A DNA stretch of 64,000 nucleotides from Clavibacter tessellarius (GCF_001618005.1 NZ_LQXA01000061.1:116284-180283); one strand, 5' to 3'; shown: positions 32,415-42,535, numbered from the stretch's first letter. Numbers and translations: made by a program. The notes: a model not told the origin generated them from the letters alone.

Positions 32415-35369
32415 GTGACAAGCACATCCGCCCGGCCCGCCCGACGGAGCCGAGCCCCTCTCGCCATCACCGCGGCCATCATCGCCGCCCTCGTGATCGC
32501 GTTCTTCGTCTTCGCCGGCTTCTACGCCGACGTCCTCTGGTACGACCAGCTGGGCTACCTCGGGGTGCTGCTCACGCAGTGGGGCGCGGGCATCGCGCTG
32601 TTCCTCGTCGGGTTCCTCGCCATGGCGATCCCGGTGTTCGTGAGCATCCAGGTCGCGTACCGCTCGCGGCCCGTCTACGCGAAGCTCAACTCGCAGCTCG
32701 ACCGCTACCAGCAGGTCATCGAGCCGCTGCGCCGTCTGGCCATGTTCGCCATCCCCGCGGTGTTCGGCCTGTTCGCGGGCGTCTCGGCGTCGAGCGGCTG
32801 GCAGCGCACGCTGCTGTGGCTGAACCGCACGCCCTCGGGCACCACGGATCCGCAGTTCGGGCTCGATGTGTCGTTCTACCTGTTCGAGCTGCCCTTCTAC
32901 CAGGCGGTCGTCGGGTTCGCCTCGGCCGTCGTCATCATCTCGATGCTCGGCGTGCTCGCCACGAGCTACCTCTACGGCGCGGTGCGCTTCACCGGCCGGG
33001 AGGTTCGCATCTCGAAGAGCTCGCGCATCCAGATCGCGGTCACCGCGGGCGTCTACTTCCTGCTGCAGGGCGTCAGCATCTGGCTCGACCAGTACTCCGC
33101 CGTCGTCAACACGGCCAACGGCGGCCTGTTCACCGGCGCCGCGTTCTCGGACGTGAACGCGGTGATCCCGGGCCGCACGATCCTCGCCGGCATCGCCGCC
33201 GTCGTCGCGGTGCTGTTCCTCGTCACCGCGGCCATCGGCCGCTGGCGCCTGCCGATCATCGGCACCGCGGGCCTCATCGTGGCCAGCATCCTCATCGGCA
33301 CGGCCTACCCGGCCGTGGTGCAGCGCTTCCAGGTGGAGCCGAACGAGCGCGCGCTCGAGTCGCAGTACTACCAGCGCAACATCGAGGCCACCCGCCAGGC
33401 GTACGGCCTCGCGGACATCGAGGAGATCCCCTACGACGCCACGACGGACACCACGCCCGGCGCGCTCCGCGAGGACGCCGCGACCACGGCCAACATCCGC
33501 ATCCTCGACCCCGCGGTGGTGGGCGACGCGTTCAGCCAGCTGCAGCAGTTCCGGCAGTACTACCAGTTCGGGAACAACCTCGACGTCGACCGGTACCAGA
33601 TCGACGGCCGGGTCCAGGACACGGTCGTCGCGGTGCGCGAGCTGAGCCCGAACAACACCGGCACCTCGTGGGTCAACCAGCACCTCGTGTACACCCACGG
33701 CTACTCGCTCGTCGCCGCCTACGGCACGCAGCGCACCTCCGACGGCCAGCCGGTCTTCCTCGAGTCCGGCATCCCCGCCTCGGGCGACCTGGGGAAGTTC
33801 GAGCCGCGCGTGTACTTCGGCGAGGACTCGCCCGCCTACTCGATCGTCGGCGGTCCCGCGTCCGGCGACAACGTCGAGCTCGACTACCCGTCGGGCGTCG
33901 ACGGCGCCGACGAGACCTACACGACGTTCCAGGGCGACGGCGGTCCGAAGGTCGACAACGTCTTCAAGCGCCTCATCTACGCGCTGAAGTTCCAGTCGGA
34001 GCAGATCTTCCTGGCCAACCAGATCAACGACCAGTCGCAGATCCTCTACGACCGCGACCCGGCGCAGCGCGTCGGCAAGGTGGCGCCGTACCTCACGGTG
34101 GACAAGGACCCGTACCCCAGCGTGGTCGACGGGCGCGTGGTGTGGATCGTCGACGGCTACACGACGAGCGACCAGTACCCGTACTCGCAGAAGAACGACA
34201 TGAGCCGGCTCATCGCCGACTCGCAGCAGACGCAGCCGCTCGTGCCGACCGACCAGATCAACTACATCCGCAACTCGGTGAAGGCGACGGTCGACGCGTA
34301 CGACGGCAAGGTCACGCTCTACGCGTGGGACACCGACGACCCGATCCTCAAGACCTGGCAGAAGGTGTTCCCCTCGACCCTCAAGCCGATCTCGGACATC
34401 TCCGGCGAGCTCATGAGCCACCTGCGCTTCCCGGCGGACATGTTCAAGGTGCAGCGCGGCGTGCTCGGCAAGTACCACGTCACCGATCCCGGCTCGATCT
34501 ACTCGAACCAGGACCTCTGGACGACCCCGAACGACCCCACCGCCACCACGGACCCGGGCACGTCGGCGAAGCTCCAGCCGCCGTACTACCTGACCATGCA
34601 GATGCCGGGCCAGGACTCGCCGCGGTTCTCGCTGTACTCGACGTTCATCCCGCCGGCCACGCAGGACACCGCGCGGAGCGTGCTCACCGGCTACCTCGGG
34701 GTGGACTCCGACGCGGGCAGCACCGCGGGGGAGAAGGCGCCGGACTACGGGAAGCTGCGCCTGCTGACGCTGCCGAACGACGACACCATCCCGGCGCCGA
34801 CGCAGATCCAGAACAACTTCAACTCGAACACGAACGTGGCGAACCAGCTCAACCTGCTGGAGCGCGGCGGACGGACCTCGGTCGTGCGCGGCAACCTGCT
34901 GACCCTCCCGGTCGGCGGCGGCCTGCTGTACGTGCAGCCGGTCTACGTGCGCTCCACGGGTGACACGAGCTACCCGCTGCTCCGCAAGGTCCTCGTGGCG
35001 TTCGGCGACAAGATCGCGTTCGAGGACACGCTGGACGCGGCCCTCGACAGCATCTTCGAGGGCGACTCGGGTGCCACGGCGGGAGACGAGGCGGTGGAGG
35101 GCACGACGCCCGCCGACCCCGCTGCCGTGGACGGCTCCGGAGGCGGGGCCACCGACGGCGGCACGGGGGCGACCCCGACGCCCGCGCCGAGCGCCTCGCC
35201 CGCGGCTCCCGCGCAGGACGTGCAGGCGGCCCTGGCCGCGGCCGGCCAGGCGCTCCAGGAGAGGGAGGCGGCCTACAAGGCCAACGACCTCGTGGGGGCG
35301 GCGCAGGCCGACAAGCGCCTGACCGAGGCGCTGAACCGGGCGATCGAGCTGGGTGCGGCCCGGAAGTAG
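32415..35369 (+). CDS. UPF0182 family large membrane protein
   Basis: 984 residues. About seven membrane helices occupy residues 15-305 (first ITAAIIAALVIAFFVFAGFY), followed by a large extracytoplasmic domain with the family features YYQRNIEATRQAYGL, NNTGTSWVNQHLVYTHGYS and YLTVDKDPYP. The C-terminal 120 residues are Gly/Ala/Pro-rich with a final helical segment. Function is unknown across the family. It follows the PDZ-Lon gene as in mycobacteria. The start is GTG 32415. Confidence 0.92.
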   Translation: MTSTSARPARRSRAPLAITAAIIAALVIAFFVFAGFYADVLWYDQLGYLGVLLTQWGAGIALFLVGFLAMAIPVFVSIQVAYRSRPVYAKLNSQLDRYQQVIEPLRRLAMFAIPAVFGLFAGVSASSGWQRTLLWLNRTPSGTTDPQFGLDVSFYLFELPFYQAVVGFASAVVIISMLGVLATSYLYGAVRFTGREVRISKSSRIQIAVTAGVYFLLQGVSIWLDQYSAVVNTANGGLFTGAAFSDVNAVIPGRTILAGIAAVVAVLFLVTAAIGRWRLPIIGTAGLIVASILIGTAYPAVVQRFQVEPNERALESQYYQRNIEATRQAYGLADIEEIPYDATTDTTPGALREDAATTANIRILDPAVVGDAFSQLQQFRQYYQFGNNLDVDRYQIDGRVQDTVVAVRELSPNNTGTSWVNQHLVYTHGYSLVAAYGTQRTSDGQPVFLESGIPASGDLGKFEPRVYFGEDSPAYSIVGGPASGDNVELDYPSGVDGADETYTTFQGDGGPKVDNVFKRLIYALKFQSEQIFLANQINDQSQILYDRDPAQRVGKVAPYLTVDKDPYPSVVDGRVVWIVDGYTTSDQYPYSQKNDMSRLIADSQQTQPLVPTDQINYIRNSVKATVDAYDGKVTLYAWDTDDPILKTWQKVFPSTLKPISDISGELMSHLRFPADMFKVQRGVLGKYHVTDPGSIYSNQDLWTTPNDPTATTDPGTSAKLQPPYYLTMQMPGQDSPRFSLYSTFIPPATQDTARSVLTGYLGVDSDAGSTAGEKAPDYGKLRLLTLPNDDTIPAPTQIQNNFNSNTNVANQLNLLERGGRTSVVRGNLLTLPVGGGLLYVQPVYVRSTGDTSYPLLRKVLVAFGDKIAFEDTLDAALDSIFEGDSGATAGDEAVEGTTPADPAAVDGSGGGATDGGTGATPTPAPSASPAAPAQDVQAALAAAGQALQEREAAYKANDLVGAAQADKRLTEALNRAIELGAARK

Positions 35370-35384
35370 CCCGGACGCTCCACC

Positions 35385-35432
35385 AGGACGGCCCCGGCGG
35401 CCCCGCGATGCGGGTGCTGCCGGGGCCGTCCT
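35385..35432 (+). terminator. Terminator after the UPF0182 gene
   Basis: A 14-bp perfect outer stem (35385-35398 with 35419-35432) with a second CCCCGC/GCGGG stem inside. Confidence 0.7.
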
Positions 35433-35497
35433 CGTCCGGCGCGGCGATCGGGGCCCGTGCGCGGCGTCGAGTGGTCATGAGCACCCGAGAGGTCTGG

Positions 35498-35503
35498 TAA
35501 TGT
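35498..35503 (+). promoter_or_regulatory. -10 element of the initiator tRNA
   Basis: TAATGT lies 11 nt before the mature tRNA 5' end. Confidence 0.45.
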
Positions 35504-35514
35504 ATTCCTCGTAG

Positions 35515-35588
35515 CGCGGGGTGGAGCAGTTCGGTAGCTCGCTGGGCTCATAACCCAGAGGTCGTAGGTTCAAATCCTGCCCCCGCAA
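35515..35588 (+). tRNA. Initiator tRNA-Met (CAT)
   Basis: Acceptor stem CGCGGGG pairs with CCCCGCA, leaving the C1:A72 mismatch that marks bacterial initiator tRNA. The anticodon CAT is at 35549-35551, in a stem with three consecutive G:C pairs (GGG/CCC), the second initiator hallmark. The T arm is GTAGGTTCAAATCCTGC. The genomic sequence after the discriminator A35588 is CA, so CCA is not fully encoded. Confidence 0.96.
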
Positions 35589-35594
35589 CAGAAC

Positions 35595-35625
35595 GAAGGC
35601 CCGGTCTCCTCGAGACCGGGCCTTC
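35595..35625 (+). terminator. Terminator after the initiator tRNA
   Basis: A 14-bp perfect stem (35595-35608 with 35612-35625) closes a CTC loop and is followed by the T-rich TGCTTTG. Confidence 0.85.
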
Positions 35626-35776
35626 TGCTTTGCCCGGACTCCTTCCGGTGCCATGGGGCGGACGCCGTCCGCGTGGATCGCCGCTCGGCGGATCCCCCGC
35701 TATGGTCTCGTGACGACGCCTCCATCGTGCGCGCCGCGGCGGCCGGCTCCGAGGCCGTGACGAGCGGGGGTCGAAC

Positions 35777-36352
35777 GTGCAGGGACCGGGCACCGCGGTG
35801 TTCCTCAACGGCCTGCCGGGCAGCGGCAAGTCCACGCTCGCGCGGCAGCTGGTGGACGCGCGGGCCGGGTGGTTCCTCCTCGACGTCGACGATCTCCGGA
35901 CCTCCGTCGGCGGTTGGGCGGACGACTTCGCCGGGGCGGGGCGGACCGTGCGCCCCGTCGCGCGGTCGATCGTCCGCACCGTGGTGGCGGGCGGGGGCAC
36001 GGTCGTGGTCCCGCAGCTCTTCGACGACGCCGACGAGCTGACGGCCTTCGCGGACGAGGCCAGGCGCGCAGGCGGTCGGGCGATCCACGTGCTGCTCGAC
36101 GTGCCCGAGGACGAGTGCCGACGGAGGCTGGCACGTCGGCGGCGGGTCGCCGGCGAGGGGCGGGGACCGTCGCTTGCCCGGGTGGTGGGCGAGGCGCTGG
36201 ACCGGGCAGGCGGTGCCGAGCACCTGGAGGTCCTCGCCGAGCGTCTGCGCCATGTCGTCCGCGGACCCCTCGCTGCGTGTCCCGTCGACGGCCGCGACGG
36301 TGGTCGTGCGCTGGTGGAGCTCGTGGAGCTCCTGGACCTCATGGCCCGCTGA
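35777..36352 (+). CDS. Small P-loop kinase-like ATPase
   Basis: 191 residues. Walker A is at residues 11-19 (LNGLPGSGKST), followed by LLDVDDLRTSV, a plausible acidic substrate-binding motif, and a basic lid-like RRRLARRRRVAGEGRG. This resembles AAA/zeta-like or adenylyl-sulfate-kinase-like nucleotide kinases, but the substrate is not identifiable. GTG 35777 is the start. No antitoxin-like gene adjoins it, which argues against a zeta toxin. It is convergent with the ABC1 kinase gene, 34 bp apart. Confidence 0.7.
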   Translation: MQGPGTAVFLNGLPGSGKSTLARQLVDARAGWFLLDVDDLRTSVGGWADDFAGAGRTVRPVARSIVRTVVAGGGTVVVPQLFDDADELTAFADEARRAGGRAIHVLLDVPEDECRRRLARRRRVAGEGRGPSLARVVGEALDRAGGAEHLEVLAERLRHVVRGPLAACPVDGRDGGRALVELVELLDLMAR

Positions 36353-36386
36353 GGGCGGACGCCCACCTGTCCCGCCGGGGGCGCGG

Positions 36387-38105
36387 TCAGCGGCGGCGGC
36401 CGGGGAGCAGCGCCTGGGCGAGCGGGATGACGGACACCACGAGGAGCACCGTGCCGAGCACCTCGTCGTCGGGGCGCACGAGCACGCCGCCCGCGAGGAG
36501 GCCGCCGAACACGAGCGCGGAGATCGCCCGGCGGAGGGTGCGCTCCAGGGCGCCCACCCGACGCTCGAGCGTGGGGTCGCTGATGGGGAGCGCGCCCTCG
36601 TCGATGCGGGTCAGCAGCGCGTCGAGGCGGCCGGGCAGGCGCGCGATCGTGCCCGCGGTGTCGGAGACGCGCGTGCCGAGGTCGCGCACCACGTTGCCGC
36701 GCTCCTCGCGGATGAGGCGCTGCGCGTACGGCTCGATGGAGTCCCAGAGGTTGAAGCGCGGATCCAGCGCGCTGCAGACGCCCGAGGTGAGCGACATGGC
36801 GCGGATGATGAGGAGGAAGTCGTCGGGCAGCTGGAAGGGCAGGGTGCGCACCACCTCCTGGAACTCCTCGGCGAAGGCGCGGAACTCCCGCGGGTCCACC
36901 TCGCGCAGCTCCGCGAAGCCGAGCCCGCCGAAGCGGGCGAAGAGGCGCGTCATGGCGAGCTCGAGCTGCGTGGTGTCGGCGGAGGGGAGCAGCACGCCGA
37001 TGTCGCGGGCCGCGTCGACGAGGCCCTTCCCGTCGCGCGAGGCCGCGGCGATGAGCATCTTGCGGAGGCCCCGGCGCGTGCTCGGCGGCACCTCGCCCAT
37101 CATGCCGAAGTCGATGAAGGTGAGGGTCCAGCCCTGCTGGACCGAGCCGTCCGTCACGGGCGTGACGAAGACGTTGCCGGGGTGCGGATCCGCGTGGAAG
37201 AAGCCGTCGGCGAAGAGCTGGTCGAACATGACGGCCGCGAACACCGGGGCGACCTCGACGGGGTCGATGCCCGCGGCCAGGAGTCCGGCGTGGTCGGTGA
37301 TCTTGATGGCCGTGACGTCCTCGAGCGTCAGCACGCGGCGGGTGCTGCGCTCCCACACGATCTCGGGCACGGCGACGCGCGCGTCGGCGCGGAACATCTC
37401 CTGGAAGCGCGCGGAGCTGCGGGCCTCGTGCAGGTAGTCGATCTCCTTGAGGCTCGTCTCGGCGAACTCCTCGACGAGGGCGGGCGCGTCGACCCGGTCG
37501 GAGACGAGGCGGACGTGCGTGAGCCAGCCGCCGATGCGGCGGAGCGCCGCGAGGTCGATGCGGACGATGTCGTCGATGCCCGGCCGCTGCACCTTGATGA
37601 CCGCGCCCGTGAGGCCGGTGTCGGCGGAGTCGATGGGGCCGAGGATCGCGCGGTGCGCCTGGCCGAGCGAGGCGGCCGCGACGGGCGTCTCGTCGACCCA
37701 CGCGAACGCCTCGGAGAGCGGCATGCCGAGCTCCCGCTCCGCGAGCGCCCGGATCTCGGGGAAGGGCACCGCGGGCACCTCGTCCTGCAGGTCCTCGAGC
37801 TCGGCGGTGATCTCGGGCGGCAGCACGTCGAGGCGCGACGACATGAACTGCCCCACCTTGATCATGAGGCCGCCGAGCTCGACCGCCAGGACGCGGAAGC
37901 GCCGGGCGAACCTCTTCATGCGGCGGGTGCGCGTGCGGTCGGTGATGCGCCGGAGGCCGACGCGGGGGAGGAACAGCTCATACCACCACGTCACCGCGAG
38001 GTTCCAGGCGGCGAAGCGGAGGATGCGGCGGTAGCGGGCGCGCGTCTCCGGGGCGTCGCCCTCGGGAGCCGTCCCGGGTGCGGCGCCGGCCGTGGCCGCG
38101 GTCAC
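36387..38105 (-). CDS. ABC1/AarF/UbiB family atypical kinase
   Basis: 572 residues from GTG 38105, whose codon overlaps the PadR stop. The UbiB-family KxGQ signature is present (IKVGQFMSSRLDVLP), as are the Ala-rich loop (VAAASLGQAHRA), IKVQRPGI, the EIDYLHEA motif, HADPHPGN and IDFGM. The C-terminus has two hydrophobic helices (ISALVFGGLLAGGVLV and VLGTVLLVVSVIPLAQAL) anchoring it in the membrane. The family regulates quinone or lipid metabolism; the substrate here is unknown. Tight coupling to a PadR regulator suggests stress-controlled expression. Confidence 0.9.
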   Translation of the reverse strand: MTAATAGAAPGTAPEGDAPETRARYRRILRFAAWNLAVTWWYELFLPRVGLRRITDRTRTRRMKRFARRFRVLAVELGGLMIKVGQFMSSRLDVLPPEITAELEDLQDEVPAVPFPEIRALAERELGMPLSEAFAWVDETPVAAASLGQAHRAILGPIDSADTGLTGAVIKVQRPGIDDIVRIDLAALRRIGGWLTHVRLVSDRVDAPALVEEFAETSLKEIDYLHEARSSARFQEMFRADARVAVPEIVWERSTRRVLTLEDVTAIKITDHAGLLAAGIDPVEVAPVFAAVMFDQLFADGFFHADPHPGNVFVTPVTDGSVQQGWTLTFIDFGMMGEVPPSTRRGLRKMLIAAASRDGKGLVDAARDIGVLLPSADTTQLELAMTRLFARFGGLGFAELREVDPREFRAFAEEFQEVVRTLPFQLPDDFLLIIRAMSLTSGVCSALDPRFNLWDSIEPYAQRLIREERGNVVRDLGTRVSDTAGTIARLPGRLDALLTRIDEGALPISDPTLERRVGALERTLRRAISALVFGGLLAGGVLVRPDDEVLGTVLLVVSVIPLAQALLPGRRR

Positions 38106-38695
38106 TCCCGGGCGAGGATCGCGTAGAGGCGGCGGCGCACCGCGTCGAGCTCGGAGGCGGCCTCGGCGACCTGCTCCGGCGTGCCCGAGCGCTGCACCTG
38201 CGCAGCGGCCTGCGCGAGCGAGAGACCGGCCTTGGGGAGGGTGGAGCGGTCGCGGCGGTCCTGCGCGTCGTGGTCGTGCGCGTCGGGGGAGCCGGCCCAC
38301 GGCGCGGTGATGCCGTCGCGCGCGACCGTCGAGCGGCCGGCCTCGGTGAGCGCCCAGACCTTGCGCCCGTCCGTGGTCTCCGCGGCGATGAGGCCCTCGT
38401 CCGCGAGGAGCTGGAGCGTGGGGTACACGGCACCGGCGTCGGGCGTCCAGGCGCCCGCGGTGCGCTCGGAGATCGCGTGGATGAGGGCGTACCCGTGCAT
38501 GGGCTCCTCCGCGAGGAGGGCGAGGACCGCGTGACGCACGTCCTGCGGGCCGTGGCCGAGCCGGTGGCCGGAGTCGTGGCCGGCCGTGCCGGCATCGCGC
38601 TTCTCGAAGCGGGCGCGGAGCGACTCCATGGCCTGCCACACGCCGTCGGCGGCGTCTCCGAATGCGGATCCTGCGGTCGGGGACGATGCGGCCAT
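38102..38695 (-). CDS. PadR family transcriptional regulator
   Basis: 197 residues. The PadR winged helix occupies about residues 50-125 (VRHAVLALLAEEPMHGYALIHAISERT ... GAVYPTLQLLADEGLI). A His/Asp-rich linker (SPDAHDHDAQDRRD) and a C-terminal helical dimerisation region (ELDAVRRRLYAILARE) follow. AGGAG lies 7-8 nt before ATG 38695. Its stop overlaps the GTG start of the ABC1 kinase (38102-38105), so it should control its own operon. Confidence 0.88.
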   Translation of the reverse strand: MAASSPTAGSAFGDAADGVWQAMESLRARFEKRDAGTAGHDSGHRLGHGPQDVRHAVLALLAEEPMHGYALIHAISERTAGAWTPDAGAVYPTLQLLADEGLIAAETTDGRKVWALTEAGRSTVARDGITAPWAGSPDAHDHDAQDRRDRSTLPKAGLSLAQAAAQVQRSGTPEQVAEAASELDAVRRRLYAILARE

Positions 38696-38823
38696 GACGA
38701 GCTCCTAGCTGTGGGACGTGCGCGGTGGTTCCGACGATAGGGCGCGCACCTGGCCGCGGACCCGGGAGGGGCGGGTTCGTCAGGGAGCCGACAGGTCCGC
38801 GGCCCCGGGAGGGACGGACGCGG

Positions 38824-39816
38824 TCAGCCGACGGCCTGCGCGAAGCGGCGCGACGGATCCGCGAGGTGCTCGAGACCGGCCGGCAGCGCCCGGCCCTTCG
38901 CGCTCATCGACTGCGCCCACAGCCGACCGGCGCGGTACGAGGAGCGGACGAGCGGGCCGGCGAGCACGCCGAGGAACCCGATCGCCTCGGCCTCCGCCTT
39001 GATCTCCACGAACTCCTCCGGCCGCACCCAGCGCGCGACCGGCAGGTGCCGGGAGCTCGGCCGCAGGTACTGCGTGACGGTGATGATGTCGCAGCCCACG
39101 TCGTGCAGGTCGGCCAGCGCCTCCGACACCTCCTCGCGGGTCTCGCCCATGCCGAGGATGAGGTTCGACTTGGTGATCAGCCCGGCGTCGCGCCCCTGCG
39201 TGATCACGTCGAGCGAGCGTTCGTACCGGAACGCCGGGCGGATGCGCTTGAAGATGCGCGGCACCGTCTCGACGTTGTGCGCGAAGACCTCCGGCCGGGA
39301 GGAGAACACCTCGGCGAGCAGGTCGGGGTCGCCGGAGAAGTCGGTCGCGAGGATCTCGACGCCCGTGCCGGGGTTGTCGGCGTGGATCCGGCGCACGGTC
39401 TCGGCGTGCAGCCACGCGCCCTCGTCGGGCAGGTCGTCGCGGGCGACGCCCGTGACGGTCGCGTAGCGGAGGCCCATGCGCTTCACGGAGTCGGCGACGC
39501 GGCGCGGCTCGTCGGTGTCGTAGTCGGCGGGCTTGCCGGTGTCGATCTGGCAGAAGTCGCAGCGGCGCGTGCACTGGGAGCCGCCGATGAGGAACGTGGC
39601 CTCCCTGTCCTCCCAGCACTCGTAGATGTTCGGGCAGGCGGCCTCCTGGCAGACGGTGTGCAGGTCCTCCGTCTTCACGAGCTGCTGGAGCGCCTGGTAC
39701 TCGGGGCCCATGCGGGCCGTCGTCTTGATCCACTCGGGCTTCCGCTCGATGGGCGTCTCCGCGTTCCGCACCTCGAGGCGGAGCATGCGGCGGCCGTCGG
39801 GCGCGGCGGCGGTCAT
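38824..39816 (-). CDS. lipA: Lipoyl synthase
   Basis: 330 residues. It carries both iron-sulfur motifs: the auxiliary cluster Cys set in [15 protein letters not shown] and the radical-[14 protein letters not shown]. LipA inserts two sulfurs into protein-bound octanoyl groups to make lipoate for 2-oxoacid dehydrogenases and the glycine cleavage system. Its start overlaps the lipB stop by ATGA (39813-39816), the usual lipB-lipA operon. Confidence 0.97.
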   Translation of the reverse strand: MTAAAPDGRRMLRLEVRNAETPIERKPEWIKTTARMGPEYQALQQLVKTEDLHTVCQEAACPNIYECWEDREATFLIGGSQCTRRCDFCQIDTGKPADYDTDEPRRVADSVKRMGLRYATVTGVARDDLPDEGAWLHAETVRRIHADNPGTGVEILATDFSGDPDLLAEVFSSRPEVFAHNVETVPRIFKRIRPAFRYERSLDVITQGRDAGLITKSNLILGMGETREEVSEALADLHDVGCDIITVTQYLRPSSRHLPVARWVRPEEFVEIKAEAEAIGFLGVLAGPLVRSSYRAGRLWAQSMSAKGRALPAGLEHLADPSRRFAQAVG

Positions 39817-40514
39817 GCGCGGGCCCCGGCGACGGGGGAGAGGGGAGCGGTGGGGGTCATGGCGGATCCGTTCGGGGCGAGGGCGCGCATCAGGTGCGGG
39901 CGGAGGAGGGGGACGACGTCGGCCGGCGTGACCGTGCGGCCGAGGATGCGGCTGATCGTGGTGACGCCGGCGTCGCGGATGCCGCAGGGGACGATCCGGT
40001 CGTAGGCGTCGAGGGAGTTGCTGCAGTTGAGGGCGAAGCCGTGCATGGTGACGCGCTCGGCGACGCGGACGCCGATGGCGGCGACCTTCTCGTCGCGCGG
40101 CGTGCCGTCGGGTGCGGCGCCGCGGACCCAGACGCCGGAGCGGCCGTCGACCCGGCGGGCGTCGACACCGAGTTCGGCGAGGAGGCCGAGCAGCGCGTCC
40201 TCGAGGCGGCGCACGTGGGCCACGACGTCGAGGGGCTCCGGCAGGCGCACGATCGGGTAGCCGACCAGCTGGCCCGGGCCGTGCCAGGTGATGCGGCCGC
40301 CGCGGTCGACGTCGACGACGGGCGTGCCGTCGCGCGGCCTGTCCGTCGGCTCCGTGCGCCTCCCCGCGGTGTAGACCGAGGGGTGCTCGAGGAGGATGAC
40401 GGTGTCCTGCGCCCGGCCCGCGACGACGTCGGCATGCAGGGCACGCTGACGCTCGAGGGCCTCGATGTACGGCACGGAGTTGGCGCTTAGCCCCGTGACG
40501 ACGATGTCGACCAC
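39813..40514 (-). CDS. lipB: Octanoyltransferase
   Basis: 233 residues from GTG 40514. Family motifs: [26 protein letters not shown], the catalytic Lys in [11 protein letters not shown] and the catalytic Cys in VPCGI. It transfers octanoate from acyl carrier protein to lipoyl domains. TATGCT ends 6 nt before the GTG, so the lipB-lipA message is probably leaderless. A disordered tail of about 20 residues follows the fold. Confidence 0.95.
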   Translation of the reverse strand: MVDIVVTGLSANSVPYIEALERQRALHADVVAGRAQDTVILLEHPSVYTAGRRTEPTDRPRDGTPVVDVDRGGRITWHGPGQLVGYPIVRLPEPLDVVAHVRRLEDALLGLLAELGVDARRVDGRSGVWVRGAAPDGTPRDEKVAAIGVRVAERVTMHGFALNCSNSLDAYDRIVPCGIRDAGVTTISRILGRTVTPADVVPLLRPHLMRALAPNGSAMTPTAPLSPVAGARA

Positions 40515-40520
40515 GGGGTC

Positions 40521-40526
40521 AGCATA
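40521..40526 (-). promoter_or_regulatory. -10 element of lipB-lipA (leaderless type)
   Basis: On the minus strand TATGCT ends 6 nt before GTG 40514. Confidence 0.5.
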
Positions 40527-40608
40527 GGTGCGCGGCTCCCGCGAGGCGAGGGACCGCGCGGACCGGTCGCGTTGCGGGGGAGGCCCGCGGGGCGGAGGAT
40601 CGACACCG

Positions 40609-41490
40609 ATGACCGACACCGCCGCACCCGCCGTCCCCGACCGTCCCGCCCGCGCTCCGCGGTCGCCGCACGTGCTGGAGGTGATGCGCACGGAGCGGCT
40701 CGCACCGCACCTCGTGCGCGTGCACCTCGGCGGGGAGGGGACGCGCACGCTGCTGGCGGAGGCCGTGCCCGAGCGGCTGGCCGCGACCGACGCCTACGTG
40801 AAGCTGATGCTGCCGCAGCCCGGATCCGGCGTCACGCCGCCGTTCGACCTGCCCGCCCTCCGCGCGGTCCTGCCGCCCGAGGCGCTCCCGGCGGTGCGGA
40901 CCTACACGCTGCGGCACGCGGATGCGGCGGCGGGCACCTGCGCGATCGACTTCGTCGTGCACGGCGACGAGGGGCTCGCGGGACCGTGGGCGGCGTCCGC
41001 GCAGCCCGGCGACCTGATCGCGGCGAGCGGCCCCGGAGGCATGTTCCGACCGAGCGCGGACGCGGACGTGACGCGCGTGCTCCTCGGCGACGACTCCGCC
41101 GTGCCCGCGATCGCCGCGGCGCTCGCCGCCATGCCCGCCCATGCGCACGGTGTCGCGCTGATCGAGGTCGACGGCGTCGCGGACGAGCTCCCGCTCGAGC
41201 GTCCCGCGGGCGTGGAGGTGCGCTGGATCCACCGCTCGCGACAGCCCGACGCGCTGCCCGGCGCGCCCCTCGTCGCCGCGGCGCGCGCCCTCGACCGGCC
41301 CGACGGCGAGGTCGAGGTCTTCGCGCACGGGGAGCGCGGCGCGATGAAGGAGCTGCGCGCGCTCCTCCAGGACGGCTGGGGCCTCGACCGCCGCGCCCTC
41401 TCTCTCTCCGCGTACTGGGCGCTGGGCCGCGCGGAGGACCGCTTCCAGGCCGAGAAGAGGGAGCCGGTGGGGGCGATCTTCGCGGACTGA
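40609..41490 (+). CDS. Siderophore-interacting FAD-binding protein
   Basis: 293 residues of the SIP/ViuB family, which reduces ferric siderophores using NAD(P)H and FAD. The FAD-binding barrel carries the RTYTLRHAD motif; GDLIAASGPGG follows, and the NAD-binding half includes LLGDDSAVPAIAAALAAM and the C-terminal VEVFAHGERGAMKELR ... SLSAYWALGRAEDRFQAEKR. ATG 40609 has GGAGG 11 nt upstream. No siderophore gene adjoins it. Confidence 0.9.
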   Translation: MTDTAAPAVPDRPARAPRSPHVLEVMRTERLAPHLVRVHLGGEGTRTLLAEAVPERLAATDAYVKLMLPQPGSGVTPPFDLPALRAVLPPEALPAVRTYTLRHADAAAGTCAIDFVVHGDEGLAGPWAASAQPGDLIAASGPGGMFRPSADADVTRVLLGDDSAVPAIAAALAAMPAHAHGVALIEVDGVADELPLERPAGVEVRWIHRSRQPDALPGAPLVAAARALDRPDGEVEVFAHGERGAMKELRALLQDGWGLDRRALSLSAYWALGRAEDRFQAEKREPVGAIFAD

Positions 41491-41758
41491 CGGCATCCCG
41501 GGTCGGCGCGTCCGACCGGCTCGGATGTGGTCTGATCCCGCGGGACATGCTCCGGTCGTGATCCCATAGGCATGGTCCCGGAGGCGAGGGCCGACTCCAC
41601 GGGGTGAGGATCGGGACGATGCGGGAGACCTCGGACGCACGGGTCGGAGCGGCGGCGGGAGCGTGCCGTTCCGGGAAGGCGCGCCACTCCGCGGGTGGTG
41701 GGCCGAGGCATCTCCACGACCACCTGTCGACGGGGAAGCGTGTCATGAGGGGACGGCG

Positions 41759-42535
41759 GTGACGACGAGCCGGGACGGTGGGGATGATCTGGAGGACCTG
41801 GTCCGCAGCCTGCGCCCCACCCTCAGCCCGGACGTCGATGAGTGGATCGAGGATCCGGTGACATGGGTCCTCCGCGATGACGCGCACCGGCAATCGCTCT
41901 GCATCGTGGCCGTGACGGACGGCGAGTTCGACGTCACCGTCGGCGAGGAAGTGCACACGGCCCGGGGCCTCACGCGGTCCGAGCTCGAGCCCCTGGTGTC
42001 GCTCCTGGGGGTGGAGATGCTCTTCACCGCTCGGAGCGCCGCGCCGTGGAGGTGGCAGTATCTGAGTCTCGGCGACGGCACCCCGGTCCTGGCGAGGGAG
42101 GCTGCAGCGCTCGGCCCTGGTCGCACGACCAGCCCCGTCGCGGTGCCGAGTACGGCGGATCACATCGCCGCTCTCCGTTCCGAGTTCGCGCCGCTCGTGC
42201 GCCGCTCGGTGACGGAGTCCACCGAGCACGATCGCTGGCGCCTGCATGGTCGCCGACACGGTGAGGACCTGTCGATCGGCTACGGGGGCGGCTCGACGAT
42301 CGAGATCGAATTGGGCGATTCCTCCACGGAGCTGGTCGACTTCCCGAAGAGGCATCTGCCGGGCATCCTCGAGCGCTTCGACGGGTCCGAGTCGTCGTGG
42401 ATGCGGTCCTCGCTGATGGGGATCCCGGTCTCGGTGGGCGTGGTCTTCGCCGACGGACATCGCGTGCCGTGGGACCGATTCCACAGGGTCCTGTCGCGCA
42501 TGGCGCGAGAAGAGCGCATCGACGGATCCGTCTGA
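41759..42535 (+). CDS. Hypothetical protein, 258 aa
   Basis: Soluble protein from GTG 41759 with GAGGGGA about 6 nt upstream. Two regions have similar strand patterns, SLCIVAVTDGEFDVTVGEEV and DLSIGYGGGSTIEIELGDSST, each followed by a helix (ELEPLVSLL; RHLPGILERFD), which may be an internal duplication. No signal, membrane segment or known motif is seen. Third-position G/C is lower than in neighbours, so it may be a recent arrival. Function is unknown. Confidence 0.7.
   Translation: MTTSRDGGDDLEDLVRSLRPTLSPDVDEWIEDPVTWVLRDDAHRQSLCIVAVTDGEFDVTVGEEVHTARGLTRSELEPLVSLLGVEMLFTARSAAPWRWQYLSLGDGTPVLAREAAALGPGRTTSPVAVPSTADHIAALRSEFAPLVRRSVTESTEHDRWRLHGRRHGEDLSIGYGGGSTIEIELGDSSTELVDFPKRHLPGILERFDGSESSWMRSSLMGIPVSVGVVFADGHRVPWDRFHRVLSRMAREERIDGSV

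Noticed and set aside
35777..36352. Zeta-toxin call for the small P-loop kinase
   Set aside because: No epsilon-type antitoxin adjoins it, and the zeta-specific substrate motif is not clear, so only a kinase-like ATPase is claimed.
41541..41580. Near-palindromic GGGACATGC ... GCATGGTCCC as an operator or terminator
   Set aside because: The arms are imperfect and the spacer is long; neither gene beside it is a regulator, so there is not enough to call it.
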